Part shown: positions 24,656-33,292 of the stretch, one piece after another
Layout of the letters: the number at the start of each line of letters is the position of its first letter
Position numbering within the stretch: the first letter of the stretch is position 1
NCBI GenBank assembly: GCA_021836865.1
Contig: JAKBHH010000011.1
Span: 1-58,844 of the forward strand
DNA length: 58,844 nt
Direction of reading: 5' to 3'
DNA from: Acidobacteriota bacterium
GTDB taxonomy: Bacteria; Acidobacteriota; Terriglobia; Terriglobales; Acidobacteriaceae
Position numbers and translations under genes: made by a program
Notes under the pieces: generated by a model
The model's input: only the letters and a program-made list of their open reading frames with translations
The model's database searches: none
What the model was told of the DNA's origin: nothing

Positions 24656-26440
24656 ATGATCCTTCCGCGCAGGCGTTTTCTCGGAACCTCTTGCACGCTG
24701 CTCGGCAGCGCGCTGCTGGATGTGCTCACTACTCCGCTGTGGAAGTGGAACCGGCCACTGCGCGTGGAAGCTGCTGTGGCAACCACTCCTGCTTCTCCGG
24801 TTCAGTTTGTCGATGTTGCGGAGAAGGCCGGCTTGACCATTCCCAACGTGTGGGGCGGCATCGACCACAAGCGCGTCATCATCGAGACAAAAGGCAGCGG
24901 CATTGCGTTCTTTGACTACGACCAGGACGGCTGGCTTGATATCTACCTGTCCAATGGAAGCCGGCTCGACGCTCATTGGCCTGCGGGGAAAGAGCCCACG
25001 ACACACCTCTACAAGAACAATCGCGACGGCACATTCACAGACGTCACAGAGCGATCCGGGTTGGCGCGAACCGGCTGGCAGACGGGGATATGCGTCGGCG
25101 ACTACGACAACGACGGATGGGATGATCTTTTCTGTACGTTCTGGGGTCATAACATCCTGTTCCGCAACAATGGCGATGGAACGTTCACCGATGTGACGAA
25201 GCGGGCGGGGCTCGACCAGTCGCATGGACGATGGGGTACAGGGTGTACGTTCCTCGATTATGACCGGGACGGCCATCTGGATCTGTTCGTCTGCAACTTC
25301 ATCAAGCTGGACCCCGACAAACCGCTGAGTCCGGCAGATATGAGCTTCTGCCAGTGGAAGGGAATTCCGACCATGTGCGGTCCGCGGGGCCTGCCTGGTG
25401 AAACCGACATTCTCTACCACAACAATGGAGACGGGACGTTCACGGATGTGTCGGAGAAGGCCGGTATTCTGAAGCCGGGACCACGCTACTCCATCACGGC
25501 GGTCTCTTACGACTTTGACAATGATGGATGGCCGGATATTTATGTGGCCGTGGACTCAGAGCCGAGCATGCTCTTCCAGAACAATCACGACGGCACCTTT
25601 ACGGATATTGCTGTGCTTGCCGGATGCGCCTATAACGACGACGGGCATGAGCAGGCCGGGATGGGAATTGGCGTGGCCGACTATGATTGCGACGGCTGGC
25701 TCGATATCTTCAAGACGAACTTTGCGGATGACACGTGCGACCTGTACCACAACAACGGCGACGGCACCTTCAGCGATGTTTCGTTCAGCGCAGGCGTCGG
25801 CATCAACAACAGCTTTGTAGCCTGGGGTTGCGGGTTCATTGATTACGACAACGACGGCTGGACAGATATTGTGCAGGTGAACGGTCACGTATACCCGGAG
25901 GTAGACAAGTACAACTTTGGCGAGACCTTCAAGAATCCTCGCCTGGTGTATAAAAATCTGGGCAATGGCCGGTTTCAGGATGTCTCCGCGGGAATGGGGC
26001 CTGGAATCACGGAGCGTTTTTCCAGCCGCGGTGCGGCGTTCGGAGACTATGACAACGACGGGGCCATGGACATCCTGGTCCTGAACATGAACGAACTACC
26101 GTCGCTGCTGCATAACATCGGCGGAAATCGTCAGAACTGGATCAAGATCAAATTGATCGGCACCAAGTGCAATCGAACTGCGATTGGCGCAAGAGTGCGG
26201 GTGGTGACCGGCAAGCACGCACAGATTGACGAGGTACACAGCGGAACGAGTGTCATGTCGCAAAACGATCTCCGTCTGCACTTTGGCCTTGGAGCGGCGG
26301 AAGTCGTGGACCTGATCGAAGTGAAATGGCCCACTACGCAGAAGGTGGAGCGCTTCACAAATGTGAAGGTCAACCAGATTCTCACCATTCGCGAGGGCAG
26401 CGGGACCTATATCCCGTTTTCAGTCAAGACCGCTAAATAG
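24656..26440 (+). CDS. Tat-exported FG-GAP repeat protein with ASPIC/UnbV domain
   Basis: 594 aa beginning MILPRRRFLGTS, a very short Tat n-region followed by a hydrophobic core (LLGSALLDVL). Seven Ca-binding loops form the propeller: DYDQDGWLDIYL, DYDNDGWDDLFC, DYDRDGHLDLFV, DFDNDGWPDIYV, DYDCDGWLDIFK, DYDNDGWTDIVQ and DYDNDGAMDILV. The ASPIC tail contains CNRTAIGARVRV and IEVKWPTTQKVE. It is paralogous to the 22661 gene, but is separated from it by 78 nt and has its own promoter, so it may be expressed independently. No catalytic site is evident, and a binding or adhesion role is inferred. Confidence 0.9.
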   Translation: MILPRRRFLGTSCTLLGSALLDVLTTPLWKWNRPLRVEAAVATTPASPVQFVDVAEKAGLTIPNVWGGIDHKRVIIETKGSGIAFFDYDQDGWLDIYLSNGSRLDAHWPAGKEPTTHLYKNNRDGTFTDVTERSGLARTGWQTGICVGDYDNDGWDDLFCTFWGHNILFRNNGDGTFTDVTKRAGLDQSHGRWGTGCTFLDYDRDGHLDLFVCNFIKLDPDKPLSPADMSFCQWKGIPTMCGPRGLPGETDILYHNNGDGTFTDVSEKAGILKPGPRYSITAVSYDFDNDGWPDIYVAVDSEPSMLFQNNHDGTFTDIAVLAGCAYNDDGHEQAGMGIGVADYDCDGWLDIFKTNFADDTCDLYHNNGDGTFSDVSFSAGVGINNSFVAWGCGFIDYDNDGWTDIVQVNGHVYPEVDKYNFGETFKNPRLVYKNLGNGRFQDVSAGMGPGITERFSSRGAAFGDYDNDGAMDILVLNMNELPSLLHNIGGNRQNWIKIKLIGTKCNRTAIGARVRVVTGKHAQIDEVHSGTSVMSQNDLRLHFGLGAAEVVDLIEVKWPTTQKVERFTNVKVNQILTIREGSGTYIPFSVKTAK

Positions 26441-26528
26441 GCGCCCGCCACGAGCATGACGGATCGAGTTATGCCGTGTGGACACCGATCGCGGGGCGCG
26501 CGATTATCGTCGCAGGTTGCAGCAATGC

Positions 26529-28337
26529 TCAAGGCGTTCCAGCACCGCCCTGAGGCGCAGGCGGAGTGACAAGGAACTGCTTGATCTCTCGGCGTTGCCG
26601 GTCCACTTCCGCGGCTTGCTGCTTTCGGATTGCATCATGCAAGGCGAATTGCCTGGCGGCTTCGTCCCGCTGGCCCAGGCGATCGTAGGCCACGCCGAGT
26701 CGATAGTAGGCTTCGCTCAGTTGCGGATTGGCTCGAATTGCCTGGTGGTAATCGTCGATGGCAGCCTTGTAATCCTTTTGGGCCGCCTTGAGGATTCCGA
26801 GTTGGAGATACGCGTCAGCGCAACGGGGATCGATGGCCACCGCCCGTGTGAGCTGAGCCTGGACTTCCATCAGGGTCGGTGCGTCAGGAGAAGCGGCGTG
26901 CTGCTTCATGACCGCCATTCCATAGAAGTAGTGGGCCAGAGCATTGCCGGGCTGCAGTTGCACAAAGCGCGCGAGCTTCTGCTCCACACATGGCAGCGGA
27001 TCCGGAGCTGCAATATCAATTTTGCCCATGAACAGATACGCCTCGGGATCGGCCGGATTGAGGTCGGACGCTTCGCAGAGGCGCTGCGCCGCGTCTTCAT
27101 ACAGCGCGCCTGCGAAGAGCGCGCCGCCTAACGCAATCAACATGCGAGAGGAGTGAGGAAAGGCCTGCACCCCCTCCCCAAAGACCTGCCGTGCCTGCAG
27201 GACTGCGCGATGGAGAAGTAACTCGGATCCCCAGGCAAAGTAATTCTGCTCGGTGGGATCGAGCTGCGCAGCCTTCTCGAACTCATGCACGGCAGCCAGG
27301 GGATCGCCCGATGCTTCATCGATTTCCGCCGCAAGGCGGTGCAGGCCGGCGGTATTGCGCGCTGCGAGAAGGTGTGAGAGGTGGCTGTGAGCCTGCTGCA
27401 GGTCAAGCACATGCAGGCAGGCTTCCGTCAGGTCATATTCATTGTCGAAATTCGCCGGTTGCAGTCGAAATGCAGTCTGAAGCAGCGGCAACGCTTCGCT
27501 GAACCGCGCCTGATCCAGATAAAACCTGCCCAGCCGGTGATTCGCGTCAAAGTTATCGGGCTCGGCCACAAGTTGCGCCCGCAGCAGGTTCTCCGACTCC
27601 AAAACCCGGCCCGGAGCCGGGCGGTCTGTTCGCGGGGTTGGCGCGACATCGGCCGGCTTGAGCGAAAGAGTCTCCCGCGTAAGAGCCTCACTGGTTCTGA
27701 GGCTGGAGTCAGAGCCATGACCGCCCGCGGCTGTCCAATCCGTGACAGCGGCGACGGTAAAGTCCGGCTCGTCCGCAAACTGCATGGCCTGCATCACAGG
27801 AGCGGATTTGGACGGCGCGGCGGGGTAGGGTTGCAGCGTCAAATCGACGTGCAGGTTCTGATGAGGATGAGAGGCCTGGATAGTCTGGGGATGGCTGCGC
27901 ATCGCACTGCTCGCAGCGGTCAGGGTGTAGCTTCCGACGCCAAGATTTGTAAAGACGAACTCGCCCCGCTCGTTTGTCCGGGCTGTATCGGCAACTGCGG
28001 GCTGACTGCGTTGCAACTGAACCGTCGCGCCGGCAACGGCGCTCCCTTGCACATCGAGGACCCTGCCTTGAATGGAAACTGCTCCGGAAATGGATGGGTT
28101 GGCCTGCGCGACTGCCCAGAGACCCGGCGCAAGAAGGAGTAGAGCAAGCAGCGCGAAGGTGCCCGTACGCCAACAGCATACAGAGAACCTGCGCGCGACT
28201 ATCTGATGAGCCGCGCGAGGACGACAGGCCTCGCTTCCCTGCGCTGCAGGTCGTTTGCAGCCATGATGCACCACCAGAGATTCCCACCTTTCCTGCGTGT
28301 GCCGCGCGGCTTCAGCCATAACTGCGCGTAGTTTCAT
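26529..28337 (-). CDS. Carboxypeptidase-regulatory-like domain fused to TPR repeats, exported
   Basis: 602 aa from the ATG at 28337 (MKLRAVMAEA); the open frame reaches 28481 but overlaps the GH2 gene. A hydrophobic segment (TFALLALLLLAPGLWAVAQA, about residues 58-77) is preceded by a basic region. It is followed by a beta-sandwich like that of the TonB receptor (ISGAVSIQGRVLDVQGSAVA, GEFVFTNLGVGSYTLTA). TPRs then fill the C-terminal two thirds. That part is paralogous to the 10408-11838 product, sharing NTAGLHRLAAEIDE versus NTGELHNLLAQIDE and the tail RREIKQFLV versus RAEVKQFVY. It lies 29 nt after the GH2 gene, probably in one transcript. Confidence 0.85.
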   Translation of the reverse strand: MKLRAVMAEAARHTQERWESLVVHHGCKRPAAQGSEACRPRAAHQIVARRFSVCCWRTGTFALLALLLLAPGLWAVAQANPSISGAVSIQGRVLDVQGSAVAGATVQLQRSQPAVADTARTNERGEFVFTNLGVGSYTLTAASSAMRSHPQTIQASHPHQNLHVDLTLQPYPAAPSKSAPVMQAMQFADEPDFTVAAVTDWTAAGGHGSDSSLRTSEALTRETLSLKPADVAPTPRTDRPAPGRVLESENLLRAQLVAEPDNFDANHRLGRFYLDQARFSEALPLLQTAFRLQPANFDNEYDLTEACLHVLDLQQAHSHLSHLLAARNTAGLHRLAAEIDEASGDPLAAVHEFEKAAQLDPTEQNYFAWGSELLLHRAVLQARQVFGEGVQAFPHSSRMLIALGGALFAGALYEDAAQRLCEASDLNPADPEAYLFMGKIDIAAPDPLPCVEQKLARFVQLQPGNALAHYFYGMAVMKQHAASPDAPTLMEVQAQLTRAVAIDPRCADAYLQLGILKAAQKDYKAAIDDYHQAIRANPQLSEAYYRLGVAYDRLGQRDEAARQFALHDAIRKQQAAEVDRQRREIKQFLVTPPAPQGGAGTP

Positions 28338-28366
28338 TCTAAGTCCGACATAATCGGCGGAAAGGC

Positions 28367-30790
28367 CTAAACACGCTCCGGTGCGACAGCAGTTGTTGCG
28401 ATCTCCACGGTCTTCTGGCCCAGACGCGGATGACGAGCGGTGAGACGAATCACGCCGGGCGCTTCGCCGGTGCGAATCCATACCGCTCCCGTTCCGCCCA
28501 CCAGCGAGAATGGGTTATCGCCGATCAGAACTCCGGGGCCCTCAAGCGTAAACATCACCGGGTCACTCGCGAAGGGCCTAATGGCACCGAACTCATCTGT
28601 GACGCGCAAAACGATCCGTGTGGTATCGGCGCCATCGGCATTGAGTTTCCGGTCGTCCGCTACCAGAGAGAACAGGCTGTCGACGCCTCTTCCTGACATG
28701 GTTCTGGAGATTGCGAGCTTGCCATTCAGGTAGCCTTCGACCCGCAGATCTCCCCAGCCGGCGCCGAGCTTCTTCAGGTCGAGCCGGGTCATGTCGAGCT
28801 GGAACGGCGGATATTTGAGGTTGGCGAATTCTTTCCGATCGGGCTCAATCTCCGCGAGCTGCGTCCATGCATCCTCCGATGCGCCCAGCGGTCTGGCCAG
28901 AAGGCGCAGGCGGTCGCAATTGGAGCAGAATAACGCCTGCGTGAAGCCCACAGGCTCATCGCCGCGCGCCCAGTGGAATGCAGGCTCGAGGACGACCTCT
29001 TCAGAAGGGTCGCACTGGGACTTGTAGAAGCCGGCCGCGGGCTTTGGCTCGCGAAAGATGTCCATGACGCCGTGGTAGCAGATGCGATCGCCCGAGCCGA
29101 AGTTGGCATGGGTGTTGTAGTCGAAGGCGCACCAGCCAATGCCTCCTGCGTACTGCGGATTGGAGGCGAGCTGGTCATGCACGCGCACATGGCGAATCGT
29201 GTGCTCACGCAGATGCGCGTTGTCGTCGATCGACTTGGTGGGAAAGGTGTGCCCCACAAACTCCGTATTGAGATACCGTGGATGGTTCGGCGGCTTGAGG
29301 GGAAAGCCGAAATCATTCATGGTGAAGACATCCTCAAGAAATTCGGATTCCTGGAAGTAGCGGATTCCGCCGGTTTGTCTGGACTGGTCAAGGGCATGGG
29401 CCAGGGCGTTGGTGCGCGTGTAGAAGCTGTGATCATCGAGCGACTCGTTGATCCGCACACCCCACAGGATGATGGACGGATGGTTCCAGTCGCGCCGGAT
29501 CATGCGCCCGACATTATCGATGGCAACCTGCTTCCATGGTTCATCCCCGATGTGTTGCCAGCCGGGAATCTCCTCGAGGACGAGCAGGCCGATCTCATCG
29601 CAGCGGTCAAGGAAGTGCCTGGATTGCGGGTAATGGGAGGTCCGCACGATGTTGCAGTGTAGCTGCTTGCGTAGGATGTCGGCGTCCCGGCGCTGGACCC
29701 GCGCGGGCATCGCCTGGCCAACAAATGGAAACGTCTGATGGCGGTCAAGGCCGCGTAGTTTGATGACGGCGCCGTTGAGCGAAAACCCCTTGTCAGTGAA
29801 TGTTGCCTCGCGAAAGCCGATGCGGCGCGTGTCCTCGTCCACCGGAACGCCGGCATGCAAAAGCCTGACATGGACGGTGTAGAGATGAGGCTCATCGAGG
29901 CTCCACAACCTGATATTCCCCAGGCTGGCGAGGGACAGCGTGTAGCGCGCAGGATCGGTCCGCGTCTCCGTACTGGCGTAGGGCGAGGCTGCGGTATAGG
30001 GATCCATGGCTGCGGATGGATCGGCGGACTCCTGCGACGCCGCTGCGCCCGCAAGAGCAAGCATTTGCCGCGCGACGACCTTGTCGCCGTCGCGGAGTTC
30101 CGCTTCAAGCGACCATGCAGCATCTTCCGGATGCTGGCCGGCTAGAAAGCAATGGACATCCAGCGACGGATGCGCGCTCAGGACATCCTTGGGCTCGGCA
30201 AAGATATTGTCAAGGTAAGTGGGCGCAACCACGCGCAGGGAGACCTCGCGGTAGATTCCGCCGAAGGTCATGTAGTCGATTTCAAACCCGAAGGGTGGGA
30301 TGTCGGCGCGCTCGGTCGAGTCTAGGTGTACGACGAGAACGTTTTCACCCTCCAGCCGCAGATGCGGAGTGAGTTCAAACGAGAAGGGGGTGAAGCCGCC
30401 TTTGTACTCGCCCAGAGGAACGCCGTTGATCCAGACGGTGGAGGCGGTCATGGCTCCTTCAAAGTCGACAAAGACCCTTTTGCCGGCGACACCGGCGGGC
30501 AGGCGGAAGCGGCGGCGATAGGTGGAGATGAACTCATAGTCCTTATCGTCAAAGCTGTGCCAGGGGAGTTGTACGTTCGTGTGCGGAAGGACGACGCGCT
30601 GGAACGCGGAATCATCAAATTCCGGGGATTCGGAACCGGCTACATTAGAGGCGGAATAACGCCAGTCTTGATTGATCGGAAAGACGGCCCTGGTCTGCGC
30701 AGCAGGAGTCTCAGCAAAACCTGCGATCCCTGGAAGCGCTTTGGAGGCAATCACTGCGCCGGCAGTCTTCATAAAGTCGCGCCTGATCAT
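28367..30790 (-). CDS. Tat-exported glycoside hydrolase family 2 (beta-galactosidase-like)
   Basis: 807 aa from the ATG at 30790, which has AAAGGAG 7 nt upstream and opens with MIRRDFMKTAG, a Tat motif. Domain order is GH2: a sugar-binding jelly roll (TYRRRFRLPAGVAGKRVFVD, ASTVWINGVPLGEYKGG), an Ig-like domain, a TIM barrel with acid/base Glu in WGVRINES (about residue 448) and probable nucleophile Glu in YLNTEFVGH (about residue 509), then C-terminal Ig-like domains. GH2 enzymes cleave beta-galactosides, glucuronides or mannosides; specificity cannot be read here. It is adjacent to the TonB/ASPIC locus and shares its Tat export route. A palindrome lies 38 nt upstream of the start. Confidence 0.9.
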   Translation of the reverse strand: MIRRDFMKTAGAVIASKALPGIAGFAETPAAQTRAVFPINQDWRYSASNVAGSESPEFDDSAFQRVVLPHTNVQLPWHSFDDKDYEFISTYRRRFRLPAGVAGKRVFVDFEGAMTASTVWINGVPLGEYKGGFTPFSFELTPHLRLEGENVLVVHLDSTERADIPPFGFEIDYMTFGGIYREVSLRVVAPTYLDNIFAEPKDVLSAHPSLDVHCFLAGQHPEDAAWSLEAELRDGDKVVARQMLALAGAAASQESADPSAAMDPYTAASPYASTETRTDPARYTLSLASLGNIRLWSLDEPHLYTVHVRLLHAGVPVDEDTRRIGFREATFTDKGFSLNGAVIKLRGLDRHQTFPFVGQAMPARVQRRDADILRKQLHCNIVRTSHYPQSRHFLDRCDEIGLLVLEEIPGWQHIGDEPWKQVAIDNVGRMIRRDWNHPSIILWGVRINESLDDHSFYTRTNALAHALDQSRQTGGIRYFQESEFLEDVFTMNDFGFPLKPPNHPRYLNTEFVGHTFPTKSIDDNAHLREHTIRHVRVHDQLASNPQYAGGIGWCAFDYNTHANFGSGDRICYHGVMDIFREPKPAAGFYKSQCDPSEEVVLEPAFHWARGDEPVGFTQALFCSNCDRLRLLARPLGASEDAWTQLAEIEPDRKEFANLKYPPFQLDMTRLDLKKLGAGWGDLRVEGYLNGKLAISRTMSGRGVDSLFSLVADDRKLNADGADTTRIVLRVTDEFGAIRPFASDPVMFTLEGPGVLIGDNPFSLVGGTGAVWIRTGEAPGVIRLTARHPRLGQKTVEIATTAVAPERV

Positions 30791-30828
30791 CGGAAACTCC
30801 TTTCGGCATTTCAGAAGTTCGGTATCAC

Positions 30829-30848
30829 GAATGAAAACGAATTCATTC
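30829..30848. promoter_or_regulatory. Candidate operator upstream of the GH2 gene
   Basis: A perfect inverted repeat GAATGAA-N6-TTCATTC lies 38 nt before the GH2 start. An AT-rich stretch (TATATT on the minus strand near 30856-30861) just upstream could be a -10. The arrangement fits a repressor site near the transcription start; the regulator is not encoded nearby. Confidence 0.4.
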
Positions 30849-31006
30849 CGGATGAAATATATCAGGGCGACGTTTCCTTGAGCGCGCCGACGGCCGCTAT
30901 GCGAGGGCAACGGCACACGCCTCAGGCAAGCCGGGCTGGGAGTGAAAGCCGCGCCGCCTGGTCGGCGACGGGCTCCAGGCAGGCCACAGACCCTCGAGTC
31001 CCGCAG

Positions 31007-31846
31007 CTAATCCGCGTAGGTGTGCTGGTGCTTATGGAAGACGTAGCGGCCGATGAACCAGCCCAGAGCGCTGCCGACGAGGACGTCGGAGGGGAAATGC
31101 TCGCGGCCGAGAACACGGGTGAGACTGACGCCGGTGGCTAACCCGTAGGCGGTGAGCTTGGTGAGCGGGCCGTTGTACTCCGACGCGATGGCGGCAGCCG
31201 CTGACCAGGCGACCATACTGTGACTCGACGGAAACGAGGAGTCAATGCCAGCGCTGGTCTGGAAGAATTTGCCTCTGGCGTTGTCGACTGTGGGGCGTTC
31301 GCGCATGGAGGCGATCTTGAGCACCTGCTCGACAATGATGCTATCGACCATAGCTTCTCCGCCAAGGATCCCGGTTTCAGTGGCGTGGTCGTCGTGGTGG
31401 ATGTGGCCCAATCCCCAGATGATGACGGGGGCGGCGATGAATCCGCCGACAAGGCCATTGGAGGCGTCGACGGCTTCGCTATTCATGGAGGGATTCTGGA
31501 GCTTTGAGGACGACATGACCTGGTGGTCGGTAGTCATGAGGACGGCGGTGGTGAGCCCGAGCGGCACAAGGACGGCGAGGTCGCGATCGTGCAGGTGAAG
31601 CGGGCTGGTCCAGATGGCGGCTTGATCGTGCAGGATGGCACGCGGGGAGCCGAGAACGGTGACCTGATCGTCGTCCTGCTTCTTGCTCTGCGAGGCGTCG
31701 CGGGGAGCGGGTTGAGCCTGCGGAGCCTCTGGAAGTGGAGCCTCAGCCGGGAACGATTGGGCTGCGGCGGCGAGCGCCGTGGAAAAAGCAAAGAAGGCTG
31801 CGGCAAGCAATGGCCGCGCAAGGCGGGAGGGTGTGGCTACTGTCAT
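31007..31846 (-). CDS. PAP2 superfamily phosphatase
   Basis: 279 aa from MTVATPSR; the frame extends to 31873. An N-terminal signal or membrane segment (LLAAAFFAFSTALAAAAQ) precedes a Pro/Gln-rich linker, and hydrophobic helices follow. All three PAP2 phosphatase motifs are visible: KIASMRERP (KxxxxxxRP), FPSSHS (PSxH) and TRVLGREHFPSD (SRxxxxxHxxxD). Enzymes of this family remove phosphate from phosphatidate, undecaprenyl pyrophosphate or similar lipids at the membrane. The substrate is unknown here. It is the downstream neighbour of a carbonic-anhydrase-like gene on the same strand (42-nt gap) but functionally unrelated to it as far as I can see. Confidence 0.9.
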   Translation of the reverse strand: MTVATPSRLARPLLAAAFFAFSTALAAAAQSFPAEAPLPEAPQAQPAPRDASQSKKQDDDQVTVLGSPRAILHDQAAIWTSPLHLHDRDLAVLVPLGLTTAVLMTTDHQVMSSSKLQNPSMNSEAVDASNGLVGGFIAAPVIIWGLGHIHHDDHATETGILGGEAMVDSIIVEQVLKIASMRERPTVDNARGKFFQTSAGIDSSFPSSHSMVAWSAAAAIASEYNGPLTKLTAYGLATGVSLTRVLGREHFPSDVLVGSALGWFIGRYVFHKHQHTYAD

Positions 31847-31888
31847 GCATCTCCTGAAATAGATGGCTAGCAAACCTTATTGTTTCAT

Positions 31889-32407
31889 CTACTTGTCAGC
31901 TTCGGAAAGATAAATGGCGACATAATCGAGGTAGTTCTTTGCATATTCAAGAATGAGCGCCCGGTCCTTATCGCCGAGTTCGCGGCGCTGCCTGGCGGGC
32001 ACCCCGGCCCACAGAGTGCGCGGTGGAACAACCGTGTTCTCAGGAACGACAGCGCCGGCCGCAATGATGGAGCCGGAGCCGATGCGGCAGTTGTTAAGCA
32101 CGCGCGCGCCGATGCCGATGAGGCACTCGTCCTCCACGACGCAGCCGTGGACGGTGGCGTTGTGGCCGATGGTGACCCAGTCGCCGACCTGGACGGAGTA
32201 GAGATTGCGCTGGCCATGGAGGACGGCGCAGTCCTGCACGTTGGAGTTTGAGCCCAGCCGAATGGAGTTGACGTCACCGCGCAGGACGGCGTTCATCCAG
32301 ACCGAGCTATGGTCGCCAAGGATGACGTCACCGAGGATCTGGGCCGAGGGATCGACGTAACATGTGGCCGGGATGTGGGGCGTCCGCCCCTGATAGCTGC
32401 GGATCAT
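31889..32407 (-). CDS. Gamma-carbonic-anhydrase-like hexapeptide-repeat protein
   Basis: 172 aa, left-handed beta-helix. Hexapeptide turns run through most of the protein (AQILGDVILGDHSSVWMNAV, VTIGHNATVHGCVVED, GSIIAAGAVVPENTVV). The three metal-binding histidines of gamma-class carbonic anhydrases are present in LHGQ and GHNATVH, with the RGD and SNVQD motifs before them. Such YrdA/PaaY-like proteins are trimeric and may hydrate CO2 or only keep the fold. Two or three helices close the C-terminus. Confidence 0.92.
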   Translation of the reverse strand: MIRSYQGRTPHIPATCYVDPSAQILGDVILGDHSSVWMNAVLRGDVNSIRLGSNSNVQDCAVLHGQRNLYSVQVGDWVTIGHNATVHGCVVEDECLIGIGARVLNNCRIGSGSIIAAGAVVPENTVVPPRTLWAGVPARQRRELGDKDRALILEYAKNYLDYVAIYLSEADK

Positions 32408-32792
32408 GACAGGAACAGCCTCAAAGCTAGTTTAAGGCATTCGGTCAGTTCGCCAACCACCAGCCGCAAGCTTGGGCGCACACAGAACGCTCGTCGAAGC
32501 GCGCGACTCCGAAGAGCGTCACCCGGACCAGTGGAGACCGGCGGAAGGATGCTTCGTCCCTGAGGGCCTGTGGCCCGCCAAGGGGGGAGCATGTGCGGCC
32601 CGCAACAGCCACAGACAGCCCAAGACCGGCAAGGGAAGGCCTAAGCGGTCTGCTTTGGGCATTCCCCGCCTGATTTGGCGCCTCATTCAGAGCAGCAGGG
32701 CCTTATTGGGCAGATTCTGTTGGCCCTATCGCCCGAACGAGGACTCTCCGCCTACAAGCAAGATCATCCGGCAATCCGCCCGGAGAAGAGCT
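32408..32792. other. About 385 bp without a recognisable gene
   Basis: Open frames here (for example the plus frame from 32472) are Arg/Pro/Gly-rich and lack ribosome binding sites. Several GC-rich inverted segments exist. I looked for 6S, RNase P, SRP and tmRNA hallmarks and did not find a convincing match. Confidence 0.35.
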
Positions 32793-32987
32793 TCAGCGTG
32801 TAGCCCACTGGCTTCTTTGCGTGTCGATCGCAACAGGTTCGTCGCTCACGAGCGACTTGAGCGCCTCGGCGACCTTCACGACCTGACTCTGGCGAGCCCG
32901 AAGCTGCTCAACTTCCTTTACAATTTTGCCAAGTTCCGCATCCGCCTCTTCATAGGCGGCCCGATACGTATTGCTAGGCGAAGCCAT
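32793..32987 (-). CDS. Small coiled-coil hypothetical protein (64 aa)
   Basis: The ATG at 32987 (MASPSNTYRAAYEEAD) is preceded by GGAGGGAATT, a strong ribosome binding site at 7-nt spacing. The chain is nearly all charged helix (ELGKIVKEVEQLRARQSQVV), a probable coiled coil, and no signal peptide or cysteine is present. I do not recognise the family. It is divergent from rpsU. Confidence 0.65.
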   Translation of the reverse strand: MASPSNTYRAAYEEADAELGKIVKEVEQLRARQSQVVKVAEALKSLVSDEPVAIDTQRSQWATR

Positions 32988-33222
32988 AATTCCCTCCAGA
33001 CCTGCAGTGTACGGGAGATATGCCCCGAACCTGCATTGCACCAATGGGGCAGAGGCCTACAACCTTAAGGGTGCATGCGAGGCAGGGAGGCGCCTGCCGG
33101 TGAGGCCTGCGAGGAGATGGCCGAGGCCGGGAGCTCTGCTGCCGGCAGGTTCCGGAGGGGCGCAAGCAATTGAAGGGAATCTGAGGAGACGTGCGGCCAG
33201 ACGAAAGAAAACCGACGAAAAA

Positions 33223-33253
33223 TTGACGGAACTGTTGAAGTCTCCAGTATCAT
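33223..33253 (+). promoter_or_regulatory. Probable promoter of rpsU
   Basis: TTGACG (33223-33228), a 19-nt spacer and TATCAT (33248-33253), both 5 of 6 to consensus. The start near 33260 leaves a leader of about 33 nt containing the GGAGGT ribosome binding site. Confidence 0.5.
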
Positions 33254-33292
33254 AAAAGGAAGCCCCTTTGGCAGGTTTGGAGGTGGGACTCT

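Noticed and set aside
32408-32792. 6S RNA, RNase P RNA, SRP RNA or tmRNA
   Set aside because: Short look-alike strings occur, but the conserved cores and closing stems are not met.
32472-33068. 198-codon plus-strand frame
   Set aside because: It runs through the promoter side of the small coiled-coil gene, is Arg/Pro-rich, and has no recognisable fold or ribosome binding site.
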